Source: AP-16 sp036395835 (GTDB taxonomy: Bacteria; Pseudomonadota; Alphaproteobacteria; Rhizobiales; Xanthobacteraceae). From it: 11,116 nt of DNA. The translations under genes were made by a program, and so were the position numbers. The DNA is taken from NCBI GenBank assembly GCA_036395835.1, contig DASWCW010000012.1, forward strand, positions 1 to 11,116, written 5' to 3'. This document shows, piece by piece, positions 1 through 7,640 of this stretch. The notes under the pieces were generated by a model. The model was given only the letters and a program-made list of their open reading frames with translations. It searched no databases and had not been told where the DNA came from. How positions within the stretch are numbered: the stretch's first letter is position 1; every line of letters starts with the position of its first letter.

Positions 1-18
1 GTGACCGTCGCGTCCAAC

Positions 19-1134
19 TCAGACCTCGCGAGTCTCGAAATCGATACGTGGATCGACCCACGTATAGGTGAGATCGGAGATCAGGTTCACGACGAGCCCG
101 ACCAGGGAAAAAATGTAGAGCGTGGCGAACACCACGGCGTAGTCGCGGTTGAGCACGCTCTCGAAGCCGAGCAGACCGAGCCCGTCGAGCGAGAAGATGA
201 TCTCGATCAGCAGCGAGCCGGAGAAGAACGCATGCACGAACGCGCCGGGAAACCCGGCGATGACCAGCAGCATGGCATTGCGAAAGACATGTCCGTAGAG
301 CACCTGGTGCTCGCTGCAGCCCTTGGCGCGGGCGGTGAGCACGTATTGCTTGCGGATCTCGTCGAGAAACGAGTTCTTCGTCAGCATGGTCATGGTGGCG
401 AAGGCGCCGAGCGACATGGTGATGATCGGCAGAGTGAGGTGCCAGAAGTAGTCGAGAATCTTGCCCCACCACGGCAGGCTCTGCCAATTTTCCGAAGTGA
501 GGCCGCGCAACGGAAAGAAATCGAAGAACGAGCCCCCGGCGAACAGCACGATCAGCAGAATGGCGAACAGGAAGCCGGGAATGGCGTAGCCGATCACGAT
601 GACCCCTGAGGTCCAGATGTCGAACCGCGAGCCTTCGCCGATCGCCTTGCGGATGCCGAGCGGGATCGAGATCAGATAGGTCAGGAGCGTCATCCAGATG
701 CCGAGCGACATCGAGACCGGAAGCTTCTCCTTGACCAGATCGAGCACGCGCACGTCGCGGAAATAGCTCTTGCCGAAATCGAACCGGGCGTAGTTCCACA
801 GCATCAGGAAGAAGCGCTCGTAGGCCGGCTTGTCGAAGCCGAACTGCTTTTCCAGGCTCTTGATGAATTCCGGGTCCAGGCCCTGGGCGCCGCGATACTT
901 GGAATTGATCGCCTCGGAGCCGGCCGCGCCCTGGAACTGGTTGCGCGCCGCGAAGTCGCCGCCCGCCGACCCCGAGATGCGCGAGGTCGCGCCGGTATCC
1001 GAGCCGCTGATCTTCGCGATCATCCGCTCGACCGGGCCGCCGGGCGCGAACTGGACCACCAGGAACGACACCAGCATGATCCCCAACAGCGTCGGGATCA
1101 TGAACAGGATGCGTCGGGCGATGTAAGCGCTCAT
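19..1134 (-). CDS. yejB: YejB-type inner-membrane permease of a peptide ABC transporter
   Basis: This 371-residue protein is one of the two membrane subunits of a YejABEF-type importer, which in studied bacteria takes up oligopeptides, including microcin C-like and other antimicrobial peptides, across the inner membrane. A first membrane helix lies at about residues 8-30. A long polar periplasmic insert follows (about 40-115), typical of YejB compared with shorter DppB/OppB permeases. About five more hydrophobic segments lie near 140-160, 172-200, 232-252, 286-310 and 330-358. The EAA loop that docks on the ATPase is visible at about 259-285 (YVLTARAKG...HVFRNAM). The ATG start is followed by the usual SAYIARRIL N-terminus. 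It lies 24 bases after the second binding-protein gene, in the same direction, so co-transcription is likely. The 18 bases between its TGA and the window edge show no start codon for the expected yejE. Family assignment is firm; the actual substrate is not shown by the sequence. Confidence 0.93.
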   Translation of the reverse strand: MSAYIARRILFMIPTLLGIMLVSFLVVQFAPGGPVERMIAKISGSDTGATSRISGSAGGDFAARNQFQGAAGSEAINSKYRGAQGLDPEFIKSLEKQFGFDKPAYERFFLMLWNYARFDFGKSYFRDVRVLDLVKEKLPVSMSLGIWMTLLTYLISIPLGIRKAIGEGSRFDIWTSGVIVIGYAIPGFLFAILLIVLFAGGSFFDFFPLRGLTSENWQSLPWWGKILDYFWHLTLPIITMSLGAFATMTMLTKNSFLDEIRKQYVLTARAKGCSEHQVLYGHVFRNAMLLVIAGFPGAFVHAFFSGSLLIEIIFSLDGLGLLGFESVLNRDYAVVFATLYIFSLVGLVVNLISDLTYTWVDPRIDFETREV

Positions 1135-1158
1135 CTCGTCGGTCCGATCCGCGCCGGC

Positions 1159-3060
1159 TCAGCCGGCGCGCTCGAGTTTCGCGGCCTTAGCGCGATCGTA
1201 CCACCAGGTCTCGGGAACGCCGCGCGCGTAGCGCGGATTTGCCGCAGGCCGCGCGAACACGTCCCAATACGCGAACCAATGCGTCGGCTTGTACCAGTGC
1301 GGAATCCAGTAGCGCCCGGCGCGAATGACGCGGTCGAGTGCCCGGCAGGCGTTCACCATCGTGGGCCGCGTCTCGGCGCCGATGATCTGGTCGATGAGCG
1401 CGTCGATCACCGGATCGGCGATGCCGGCGAGATTCTGCGAGCCTTTCAGCGTCGCCGCCGCCGAGGAGAAATACGAGCGCAGCGAATCGCCCGGCGTCGT
1501 CGAGAAGCTGAAACGCGCGACCGTGATGTCGAAATCGAACTGGTCGACGCGGGCGCGATATTGCACCGGATCGACCAGCCGCAGCGTGGCGTCGATGCCG
1601 AGCACGCCGAGATTCTTGATGAACGGCATGTGATGCGGCTCCAGCCCGGGCTCGTCGATCAGGAATTCGATGGCGATCGGCTCGCCGCGCGCGTTCACCC
1701 GCTTGCCGGCCTTCACCGCCAGGCCGGCTTGCGGCAACAGCTGGTTGGCCTTGCGCAGCAGGCTGCGGTCCTGGCCGGAGCCGTCGGAGACCGGCGGCGA
1801 GAACGGCTCGCCGAATACTTCCTCCGGCAGCGTGTCGCGGAACGGCTCGAGCAGAGCCAACTCTTCCGGACCGGGCTTGCCGGACGCCATCATGTCGGAA
1901 TTCTGAAACACCGAATGGGTCCGCTCGTAGGAACCGTACATGATGGTCTTGTTGGTCCATTCGAAATCGAAGGCGTCGATCAGGGCTTCGCGCAGGCGCG
2001 AATCCTTGAATTTCTCCCGCCGCGTGTTTATGAACCAGCCCTGCGCGCCCGAGGGCGTGTCGTCGGGCACCACTTCCCGCTTCACGCGCCCGTCGCGCAG
2101 CGCCGGAAAATCGTAGCGCGTCGCCCAGATCCGTGAGGTGAACTCCTCGCGGAACAGATAGTTCTTGGCGGTGAAGCCTTCGAAGGCGACGTCGCGATCG
2201 CGATAATATTCGAACCGCACCGCATCGAAATTGTTGTGGCCGCGCGCGACGGGCAATTGAGCGCCCCACCAGTCCTTGACCCGTTCGTACTCGATGAAGC
2301 GGCCGGGCTCGAAGCGGCCGACCTTGTAGGGGCCGGAGCCGAGCGGCGCCTCCAGGCTGGTCTCCTCGAACGCGCGGCCGGCATAATAGGCGCGCGAGAA
2401 GATCGGCAGCGTGGCCAGAAACAGCGGCACGTCGCGAGCGCGCTTTTCGGCGAAATGCACGACGAGCGTCGCCGCATCCGCGGCCTGCGCGTCCTCGAAA
2501 TCGCGCAGGAACTGCTGGATGATCGGGTGCCCCTTGGCTTTGAGAATCGTGAGCGAGAACGCCGCGTCGTACGCATTGAGCGGCGAGCCGTCGTGAAAGC
2601 GGGCCTCGGCGCGCAACAGGAACCGGTAGGTGCGCCGGTCCGGCGAGATGCGCACCGCGCGGGCGGCGAGCCCGTAAACCGCGTCCGGCTCGTCCGCCGC
2701 GCGCGCCATCAGGGTCGCGAACGTCAGCTCCATCCCCTGCGCGCCGTCGCCCTTGAGGATATAGGTGTTGAGCGAATTGAAGGTGAGGAACGATTGGTTG
2801 TACTGCCGCTCGGGACCGACCTGGGAGAACGTGCCGCCCTTGGGTGCATGCGGGTCGACGTAATCGAGGTGCGTGAAATCCGCCGGATACTTGAGGTCGC
2901 CGAACGCGGACAGCCCGTGAGTCTCGGTATCGCCGCCGGATTCGATCGCCGCCAAGGATCGCGGCAGAGCGAGCGCGAGGCCGCCGGCCCCGAGCGCCAG
3001 CACGTTGCGGCGCGTGTGCGTCCGCCCGCCGCAAGGCCTCCGATCGAGCCCGCCGCCCAC
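1159..3060 (-). CDS. yejA: Second YejA-type periplasmic peptide-binding protein (SBP family 5)
   Basis: A 633-residue family 5 extracellular solute-binding protein that would deliver peptides to YejB/YejE in the periplasm. I chose the GTG at 3060-3058 because its first base is the last base of the upstream gene's TAG stop, a classic coupled start; the open frame extends upstream only as antisense or out-of-frame sequence inside the neighbour. The N-terminus has a twin-arginine-type signal (TRRNVLALGAGG, about residues 16-27) with Ala-Xaa-Ala-like sites near 36-38. The YejA-specific opening HGLSAFGDLKYPADF is at about 48-62. The core family 5 region (VYGLAARAVRIS... FHDGSPLNAYDAAFS) is at about 128-169. 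The C-terminus ends with the family's typical PHWYKPTHWFAYWDVF. It is clearly a diverged paralogue of the preceding gene, not a recent copy. Function as a peptide binder is from family knowledge; ligand preference is unknown. Confidence 0.9.
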   Translation of the reverse strand: MGGGLDRRPCGGRTHTRRNVLALGAGGLALALPRSLAAIESGGDTETHGLSAFGDLKYPADFTHLDYVDPHAPKGGTFSQVGPERQYNQSFLTFNSLNTYILKGDGAQGMELTFATLMARAADEPDAVYGLAARAVRISPDRRTYRFLLRAEARFHDGSPLNAYDAAFSLTILKAKGHPIIQQFLRDFEDAQAADAATLVVHFAEKRARDVPLFLATLPIFSRAYYAGRAFEETSLEAPLGSGPYKVGRFEPGRFIEYERVKDWWGAQLPVARGHNNFDAVRFEYYRDRDVAFEGFTAKNYLFREEFTSRIWATRYDFPALRDGRVKREVVPDDTPSGAQGWFINTRREKFKDSRLREALIDAFDFEWTNKTIMYGSYERTHSVFQNSDMMASGKPGPEELALLEPFRDTLPEEVFGEPFSPPVSDGSGQDRSLLRKANQLLPQAGLAVKAGKRVNARGEPIAIEFLIDEPGLEPHHMPFIKNLGVLGIDATLRLVDPVQYRARVDQFDFDITVARFSFSTTPGDSLRSYFSSAAATLKGSQNLAGIADPVIDALIDQIIGAETRPTMVNACRALDRVIRAGRYWIPHWYKPTHWFAYWDVFARPAANPRYARGVPETWWYDRAKAAKLERAG

Positions 3061-4952
3061 TAGCGCGTCCCGATCTTGGTGGCGCGATTGCTGTCCCACC
3101 ACCAGACCCCGGGGAAATCCGGTTCGTTGTAGCGCGGCAGCTTCTCCGGTCGGCCGAACCGGTCCCAGCGCGCCGTGCGCACCTTGTCGTAGGTCCATTG
3201 CGGCACGACGTAGAAATTCCACAACAGCACGCGATCGAGCGCCTTGGTGGCGGCGACGAGCTCGGCGCGGTCCTTGGCGAAGATGATGCGGTCGATCAGC
3301 GCGTCGACCGCCTCGTTCTTGACGCCGATGAGATTGCGCGTGCCGGGCGTGTCGGCTGCCTGGGAGCCCCAATAGCCGCGCTGCTCGTTGCCGGGGGAGA
3401 GCGATTCTCCCCACGATGCGATGATCATGTCGTAATCCCATTGCCGCAGGCGGTTCTGATACTGGACCTCGTCGACGGTGCGGACGCTCACCGCCATGCC
3501 GAGCCGCTCGAGCGAAGGCCGATAGAACAGCACGATGCGTTCATAGGTCGGCTCGTCGACGAGGATCTCCGCCGCGAACGGCTCGCCGGTCGCGGCATTG
3601 ACCAGTTTGCGGTCGCGAATCTCGTAGCCGGCGTCCTTCAACAGCTTGGTGGCTTCGCGCAGGTTGGTCCGCACCCGTTCCGAATCGCCTGCGACCGGGT
3701 TGGTGTACGGCGTCGTGAAAACCTCCGGCGGCACCTTGGCGCGGACGGTCTCGAGAATCTCCAGCTCCTGGCCTTCCGGGATTCCCGAGGAAGCAAGCTC
3801 GGTGCCGTCGAAATAGCTGGAGATCCTGCGGTACTGGCCAAAGAAGATCTGCTTGTTCATCTCCTCGAAATCGAAGGCGAAATTGAATGCGCGGCGCAGG
3901 CGCGGATCCTTGAACTTGTCCCGCCGGATGTTGAAGGCGAATGCCTGCATCACCCCGCGGCTGCGCATGGGAAATTCTTCGATGACGACCCGCTTGTCGC
4001 GCACCGCGGGAAAATCGTAGGCGGTGGCCCAGTTCTTGGCGCTGTTCTCGGTGCGCCAGTCGATCTGATCGCCCTTGAAGGCTTCGAGCGCGACGGTGGA
4101 ATCCCGGAAATACTCGAAGCGGATCTCCTCGAAATTGTCCTGCCCGACGTTGACGTTGAGACGGTCGCCCCAATAGTCCTTGACCCGCTCGTAGGCGATC
4201 GAGCGTCCCGGCACGAAATCCTTGATCCGGTACGGACCCGCGCCCAACGGCGGCTCGAGCGTGGTGGCGGAAATGTCGCGCTTGTTGCCGTTCTTGTCGC
4301 TCGCCTGCCACCAGTGCTTGGGCAATACGGTGAGCTCGCCGATGATCAGCGGCAGCTCGCGATTGCCGGCCGAATCGAACGTGAAGGTTACTTCGCGTTC
4401 GCCGGTGCGCTCGGCTTTGACGACGTGCCGGTAGTACGCGGAAATGCCGGGATCATATTTCTTCCAGACCTCGAACGAAAAGATCACGTCATCGATGGTG
4501 ACCGGAGCCCCGTCGTGCCATTTCGCTTCCGGACGCAACCGATAAGTGACCCAAGAGCGATCGTCAGGATGAGCAACCGACTCGGCCAGCAGGCCGTACA
4601 TCGTGGATACTTCATCCCAAGCGTTTGCCAGTAGCCGATTGTAAATCAGCCCGAGCCCGGCTGCGACCTGGCCTTTCACGCTCGCCACCACCACGTTGAA
4701 ATTATCGAACGTGCCGAGCGCGCTCAACCGCATCGTGCCGCCCCGCGGCGCATCGGGATTGACGTATTCGAACCGCGGGAATCCATCCGGGTAATGCAGA
4801 TCGCCGAACAGCGAGAGGCCGTGCCGCCAGTTTCTCGGCGGCGCAGCGGTTTGCGCCGCGCCCGCACCCGGCGGCGCGTCGAGAATGCCGACGGCGGGCG
4901 CGGCGAGCGCCAGGCAGCCGATGCGGAGGATGGTTCGACGGGTCGGATGCAC
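3060..4952 (-). CDS. yejA: First YejA-type periplasmic peptide-binding protein (SBP family 5)
   Basis: A 630-residue family 5 solute-binding protein, first gene of the peptide transporter operon. The start chosen is GTG at 4952-4950: GGAG sits six bases upstream, and the protein then begins with a short n-region and a twin-arginine signal (TRRTILR, residues 4-10) followed by a hydrophobic stretch to about 25, so export by the Tat route is likely. An in-frame ATG at 5024 would add 24 residues ahead of this signal and looks less likely. YejA-like features include HGLSLFGDLHYPDGF at about 44-58, NPDAPRGG near 65-72, and the family 5 signature (AESVAHPDDRSWVTYRL...WHDGAPVTIDDVIFSFE) at about 123-161. 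Its stop overlaps the start of the second binding protein. The 134 bases separating it from the cytochrome gene upstream contain no gene; I see no convincing promoter or terminator there. Family role is firm; ligand unknown. Confidence 0.91.
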   Translation of the reverse strand: MHPTRRTILRIGCLALAAPAVGILDAPPGAGAAQTAAPPRNWRHGLSLFGDLHYPDGFPRFEYVNPDAPRGGTMRLSALGTFDNFNVVVASVKGQVAAGLGLIYNRLLANAWDEVSTMYGLLAESVAHPDDRSWVTYRLRPEAKWHDGAPVTIDDVIFSFEVWKKYDPGISAYYRHVVKAERTGEREVTFTFDSAGNRELPLIIGELTVLPKHWWQASDKNGNKRDISATTLEPPLGAGPYRIKDFVPGRSIAYERVKDYWGDRLNVNVGQDNFEEIRFEYFRDSTVALEAFKGDQIDWRTENSAKNWATAYDFPAVRDKRVVIEEFPMRSRGVMQAFAFNIRRDKFKDPRLRRAFNFAFDFEEMNKQIFFGQYRRISSYFDGTELASSGIPEGQELEILETVRAKVPPEVFTTPYTNPVAGDSERVRTNLREATKLLKDAGYEIRDRKLVNAATGEPFAAEILVDEPTYERIVLFYRPSLERLGMAVSVRTVDEVQYQNRLRQWDYDMIIASWGESLSPGNEQRGYWGSQAADTPGTRNLIGVKNEAVDALIDRIIFAKDRAELVAATKALDRVLLWNFYVVPQWTYDKVRTARWDRFGRPEKLPRYNEPDFPGVWWWDSNRATKIGTR

Positions 4953-4958
4953 GATCAA

Positions 4959-4962
4959 CTCC
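4959..4962 (-). promoter_or_regulatory. Ribosome binding site deciding the yejA GTG start
   Basis: On the minus strand GGAG lies six bases before the GTG at 4952. This good Shine-Dalgarno match and spacing is the main reason to prefer the GTG over the in-frame ATG at 5024, and it puts the twin-arginine motif four residues into the protein. Confidence 0.65.
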
Positions 4963-5086
4963 AATGCACGCGAGCGCGATGATCTCGCGTATGTCTGGTG
5001 CGGCGAGGCGGTTCGCAATGACATCCGAGCGAACAATCTGCCGCGCGCGGCGGCGGGTGAAGCGCGAAACCGAACCGAGCCGGCGT

Positions 5087-5842
5087 TCACTCGCTCTTCT
5101 GACCGGGCGCGGGGCTCGGCGGACTGCCCGGTTGCGGCGCCTGGGACTGGCCCGGCGATGTAGCCTGCGGCTGCGCCGGGCCCGGTACCTGCGACTGCGC
5201 CTCGCCGCGCGGCGGGCTCGGCTTGGCGCCGGGCGCGGGCTGGCCCTGCGGGGCGGCCTGGCCGCCGCCCTGCGCCTGCCCCTTTTCCTGGCCGGAAGGT
5301 GCCGCCGCGGTCGGCAGCGGCTTGGGGTTGTCGGAAAGCGTGTTCAGATACGCGATCACGTCGGCGCGCTGGTTCTCCCGCTGCAACCCCGCGAAGCTCA
5401 TCTTGGTGCCGGGCGCGTAGCCACGTGGATTCGCCAGAAACTTGTTGAGGTCTTCCACGGTCCACTCGCCGCCTTTGGATTTGACCGCGTCGGAATAGGC
5501 GAACCCGCCTTCGGTTGCCTTCTTGCGCCCCACCGCCCCCCACAGGTTCGGCCCGATCTTGTTCGGCGCACCCTTCTCGAACGTGTGGCAGGTCTGGCAG
5601 ACCCTGGCGGCCTGCTGGCCGCGCTTGGGATCGGCGTTCGCCAGCGCCTGCTCGATCGGCTCTTCGGCCGCGGGCGCCGCCGCCGGCGCGGCGCCGGCTT
5701 CCTCCTGCGCCGCGACCTCGTAACCCGGCTTCTTCGGAGGCTCCGGCGTGAACAAAGCCCCCGCCGCAATGTTGAGCGCGAGCAGAACCAGACAGGTGAA
5801 CAGGACAGCGCCGAGGACCTTATTGACTTCGAAGGAATCCAT
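5087..5842 (-). CDS. CycM-like membrane-anchored class I cytochrome c with long Pro/Gln-rich tail
   Basis: A 251-residue c-type cytochrome. The start ATG at 5842 gives MDSFEVNKVLGAVLF, the usual beginning of CycM-type cytochromes of Rhizobiales. One membrane helix (about 9-31) serves as an uncleaved anchor, so the haem domain sits in the periplasm. An Ala/Pro/Glu-rich linker follows (about 33-70). The haem motif CQTCH is at 82-86 and the probable axial Met is M148 in PGTKMSFAGL; the domain ends near 172 (VIAYLNTLS). Family knowledge: CycM-type proteins pass electrons from the bc1 complex to aa3-type oxidase. Residues from about 175 to 251 form a low-complexity tail of Pro, Gln, Gly and Ala, which I do not expect in this family (usually under 200 residues). 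It is transcribed divergently from kdsB. An AAGAG-like ribosome binding site lies about 10 bases upstream. Haem binding is secure; the electron partners are inferred. Confidence 0.9.
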   Translation of the reverse strand: MDSFEVNKVLGAVLFTCLVLLALNIAAGALFTPEPPKKPGYEVAAQEEAGAAPAAAPAAEEPIEQALANADPKRGQQAARVCQTCHTFEKGAPNKIGPNLWGAVGRKKATEGGFAYSDAVKSKGGEWTVEDLNKFLANPRGYAPGTKMSFAGLQRENQRADVIAYLNTLSDNPKPLPTAAAPSGQEKGQAQGGGQAAPQGQPAPGAKPSPPRGEAQSQVPGPAQPQATSPGQSQAPQPGSPPSPAPGQKSE

Positions 5843-5889
5843 CGGAGAGCGCTCTTTTGCGTGGCGCGGGTGGCGGGAATGCGGCCGGA

Positions 5890-5918
5890 CAGATAACCGG
5901 TTGCCTCGTTTCTGGCAA
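5890..5918 (-). promoter_or_regulatory. Possible promoter of the cytochrome c gene
   Basis: On the minus strand a TTGCCA (5918-5913) could be a -35 box, with TTATCT or TATCTG 16-17 bases further on (near 5896-5890) as a weak -10 box. It lies about 50 bases before the ATG at 5842. It overlaps the candidate kdsB promoter on the other strand. The -10 match is poor, so this is only a suggestion. Confidence 0.25.
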
Positions 5919-5920
5919 CC
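5899..5920. repeat. Inverted repeat GGTTGCC-N8-GGCAACC in divergent promoter region
   Basis: A perfect 7-base inverted repeat (arms 5899-5905 and 5914-5920, loop tcgtttct) sits between the divergent cytochrome c and kdsB genes. Each arm contains the TTGCC that could act as a -35 box for one of the two directions, so it may be an operator as well as part of the promoters. It is not followed by a T run, so it is a poor terminator candidate. Confidence 0.45.
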
Positions 5921-5928
5921 CGTATAAG
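5901..5928 (+). promoter_or_regulatory. Candidate sigma-70-type promoter of kdsB-pheA
   Basis: TTGCCT (5901-5906) and TATAAG (5923-5928) are separated by 16 bases, a reasonable match to -35 and -10 boxes. It would give a 5' leader of roughly 80 bases before the kdsB ATG. Seen in sequence only; alphaproteobacterial promoters are loosely conserved, so the start point is uncertain. Confidence 0.4.
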
Positions 5929-5947
5929 CAGCCCGCAACGCCCGCCG

Positions 5948-5971
5948 ATCGCGCTTTGCGGCGCGATCGAA
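5948..5971. repeat. Inverted repeat CGATCGCGC-N6-GCGCGATCG upstream of kdsB
   Basis: A perfect 9-base inverted repeat (arms 5948-5956 and 5963-5971, loop tttgcg) lies 42 bases before the kdsB start, inside the expected 5' leader. It could form a stable hairpin in the kdsB message or be a protein-binding site. No T run follows, so simple rho-independent termination is unlikely. GATCGA recurs just downstream near 5977. Confidence 0.5.
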
Positions 5972-6013
5972 CTAGATCGAAATCCGTTCGGGGCCGGGGC
6001 ATCCCGGAAGCAG

Positions 6014-6751
6014 ATGGCCGATGTCCTCGTCCTCATTCCAGCCCGGATGGCTTCGACCCGGCTGCCCGGAAAGCCGCTCGCCGACCTTTGCGGCAAGCCG
6101 ATGATCGTCCACGTGCTCGAACGCGCCGTCGCGGCCGCGGTCGGTCCCGTCGTAGTGGCGACCGACAGCGAAGAAATCATCGCCGCGGTCGGCAAGGCCG
6201 GCGGCCGCGCGGTGATGACGCGCGGCGATCATGAATCCGGGTCGGACCGCATCCACGAGGCCGCGGAACTGATCGATCCGGAACGGCGCGCCAGAATCGT
6301 CGTCAACGTGCAGGGCGACATGCCGAGCTGCGAGCCAGGCGCGATCGCGGCCGCGCTGCGCCCCCTCGCCGACCCCGAGGTCGACATCGCGACGACGGCG
6401 GCCGAGATCCGCGATCCGGACGCGCGCGACAATCCGAATTTCGTCAAGGTCGTCGGCTCGCGGGTTGCAGTCGATCGGCTGCGTGCGCTCTATTTCACCC
6501 GCGCCACCGCGCCCTGGGGCGAGGGTCCGCTCTACCATCATTTCGGGCTCTATGCGTTCCGCCGCGACGCGCTCGCCCGCTTCGTCGCGCTGGCGCCCTC
6601 GGCGCTCGAGCGCCGCGAGAAGCTCGAGCAGCTGCGCGCGCTCGAAGCCGGCATGCGCATCGACGTGGCGATCGTCGATCGCGCGCCCCCCGAGGTCAAC
6701 ACGCCCGAGGACCTGGAATTGTTGCGGGCGACGATGCGCAGATCGCGGTGA
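6014..6751 (+). CDS. kdsB: 3-deoxy-manno-octulosonate cytidylyltransferase (CMP-Kdo synthetase)
   Basis: A 245-residue cytoplasmic enzyme that joins Kdo to CTP to give CMP-Kdo, the activated sugar needed to build the inner core of lipopolysaccharide. Family motifs in order: nucleotide-binding IPARMASTRLPGKPL (8-22), VVVATD (46-51), HESGSDRIHEA (73-83), VNVQGDMP (97-104, with D102 the usual metal ligand), LYFTRATAPW (159-168), YHHFGLYAFRR (174-184), and EKLEQLRALEAGM (202-214). The C-terminal motif that normally reads VDTPEDL is here VNTPEDL (228-234), so a conserved Asp is replaced by Asn229; this is covered in the findings. Length is normal for the family. A GGA lies about five bases ahead of the ATG. 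pheA follows after 22 bases on the same strand, suggesting one operon, an order I associate with Rhizobiales. Identity is secure. Confidence 0.95.
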   Translation: MADVLVLIPARMASTRLPGKPLADLCGKPMIVHVLERAVAAAVGPVVVATDSEEIIAAVGKAGGRAVMTRGDHESGSDRIHEAAELIDPERRARIVVNVQGDMPSCEPGAIAAALRPLADPEVDIATTAAEIRDPDARDNPNFVKVVGSRVAVDRLRALYFTRATAPWGEGPLYHHFGLYAFRRDALARFVALAPSALERREKLEQLRALEAGMRIDVAIVDRAPPEVNTPEDLELLRATMRRSR

Positions 6752-6773
6752 GGATCCCGTGGACGGAAAACCG

Positions 6774-7631
6774 ATGAGCCGAGCAAAGAAAATCGTGTTC
6801 CAGGGCGAGCCGGGCGCCAATTCGCACATCGCCTGTCACGACGCCTATCCGGAATACGACGCGGTGCCGTGCCCGACCTTCGAGGATGCGTTCGTGGCGG
6901 TCGAGAGCGGCGAGGCTGAGCTCGGCATGATCCCGATCGAGAACTCGGTCGCGGGCCGGGTCGCCGACATTCATCATCTGATGCCGACCTCGGGGCTTCA
7001 CATCGTGGCCGAATGGTTCCTGCCGATCCGGCACCAGCTCATGGCGCCCAAGGGAGCCAGGCTCGAGGACATCCGCTCGGTCGAGAGCCACGTCATGGCG
7101 CTCGGCCAGTGCCGCAACATCATCCGCAAGCTCGGGCTCAAGACCATCGTGGCGGCCGACACCGCGGGCTCCGCCCGCGAGGTCGCCGAGCGCGGGGAAA
7201 AAACCCGCGCCGCCATCGCCTCGGGCCTGGCGGCCGAGATCTACGGCCTCGAGGTTCTCGCCGAGAACATCGAGGACGAGGCGCACAACACCACGCGCTT
7301 CATCGTGCTGGCGCGCGAGGCGCGATGGGCGCGCACCGGCGACGGCACCGTCATCACCACGTTCCTGTTCCGGGTGCGCAACGTCCCGGCCGCGCTCTAC
7401 AAGGCGCTCGGCGGGTTCGCCACCAACGGCATCAACATGACCAAGCTCGAGAGCTACATGATCGAGGGCAATTTCTTCGCCACGCAATTCTATGCCGACG
7501 TCGAAGGCCATCCGGACGACCGCTCGCTCGCGCTCGCACTCGAGGAGCTGGCGTTCTTCTCCAAGGAGCTGAAGATCCTCGGGGTGTATCCGGCGCATGC
7601 GTTCCGCGCCACGTTCGAGGAGCAGGTGTAG
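6774..7631 (+). CDS. pheA: Prephenate dehydratase, monofunctional, with C-terminal ACT domain
   Basis: A 285-residue cytoplasmic enzyme converting prephenate to phenylpyruvate with loss of water and CO2, for phenylalanine synthesis. The catalytic domain runs from about 6 to 182: FQGEPGANSH (9-18), GMIPIENSVAGRV (51-63), and the HNTTRF motif (171-176), whose Thr174 is the expected catalytic residue. An ACT regulatory domain follows (about 193-280) with VPAALYKAL and MTKLESYM, corresponding to the GALV and ESRP segments that bind phenylalanine in relatives; feedback inhibition by Phe is therefore likely. No chorismate mutase domain is fused, unlike the E. coli P-protein. I chose the ATG at 6774; an in-frame GTG at 6759 has a good GAGG five bases upstream and would add five residues, so it is a real alternative. 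It probably shares a transcript with kdsB. The stop lies 9 bases before a palindromic repeat. Confidence 0.95.
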   Translation: MSRAKKIVFQGEPGANSHIACHDAYPEYDAVPCPTFEDAFVAVESGEAELGMIPIENSVAGRVADIHHLMPTSGLHIVAEWFLPIRHQLMAPKGARLEDIRSVESHVMALGQCRNIIRKLGLKTIVAADTAGSAREVAERGEKTRAAIASGLAAEIYGLEVLAENIEDEAHNTTRFIVLAREARWARTGDGTVITTFLFRVRNVPAALYKALGGFATNGINMTKLESYMIEGNFFATQFYADVEGHPDDRSLALALEELAFFSKELKILGVYPAHAFRATFEEQV

Positions 7632-7640
7632 GCCGGGGTG

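Noticed and set aside
1..18. Possible start of yejE at the left edge
   Set aside because: Only 18 bases follow the yejB stop and they hold no convincing start codon or ribosome binding site; yejE must begin outside the window.
3061..3441. Upstream in-frame extension of the second yejA gene
   Set aside because: This part overlaps the end of the first yejA gene, is Arg/Gly-rich without homology signal, and places the twin-arginine signal deep inside the protein; the GTG at 3060 is a better start.
3198..4634. Long plus-strand open frame (478 residues) opposite the first yejA gene
   Set aside because: It lies antisense to a clear family 5 binding protein, has no recognisable domain, and its composition (His/Arg/Asp/Leu-rich) is typical of shadow frames in GC-rich DNA.
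5057..5090. Possible terminator hairpin after the cytochrome c gene (GTGAA.../...TTCAC arms)
   Set aside because: The stem has a bulge, overlaps the stop codon and is not followed by a T run on the minus strand.
5972..6829. Minus-strand open frame of 285 residues opposite kdsB
   Set aside because: Shadow of kdsB codon bias; no motifs, and it runs across the kdsB-pheA junction.
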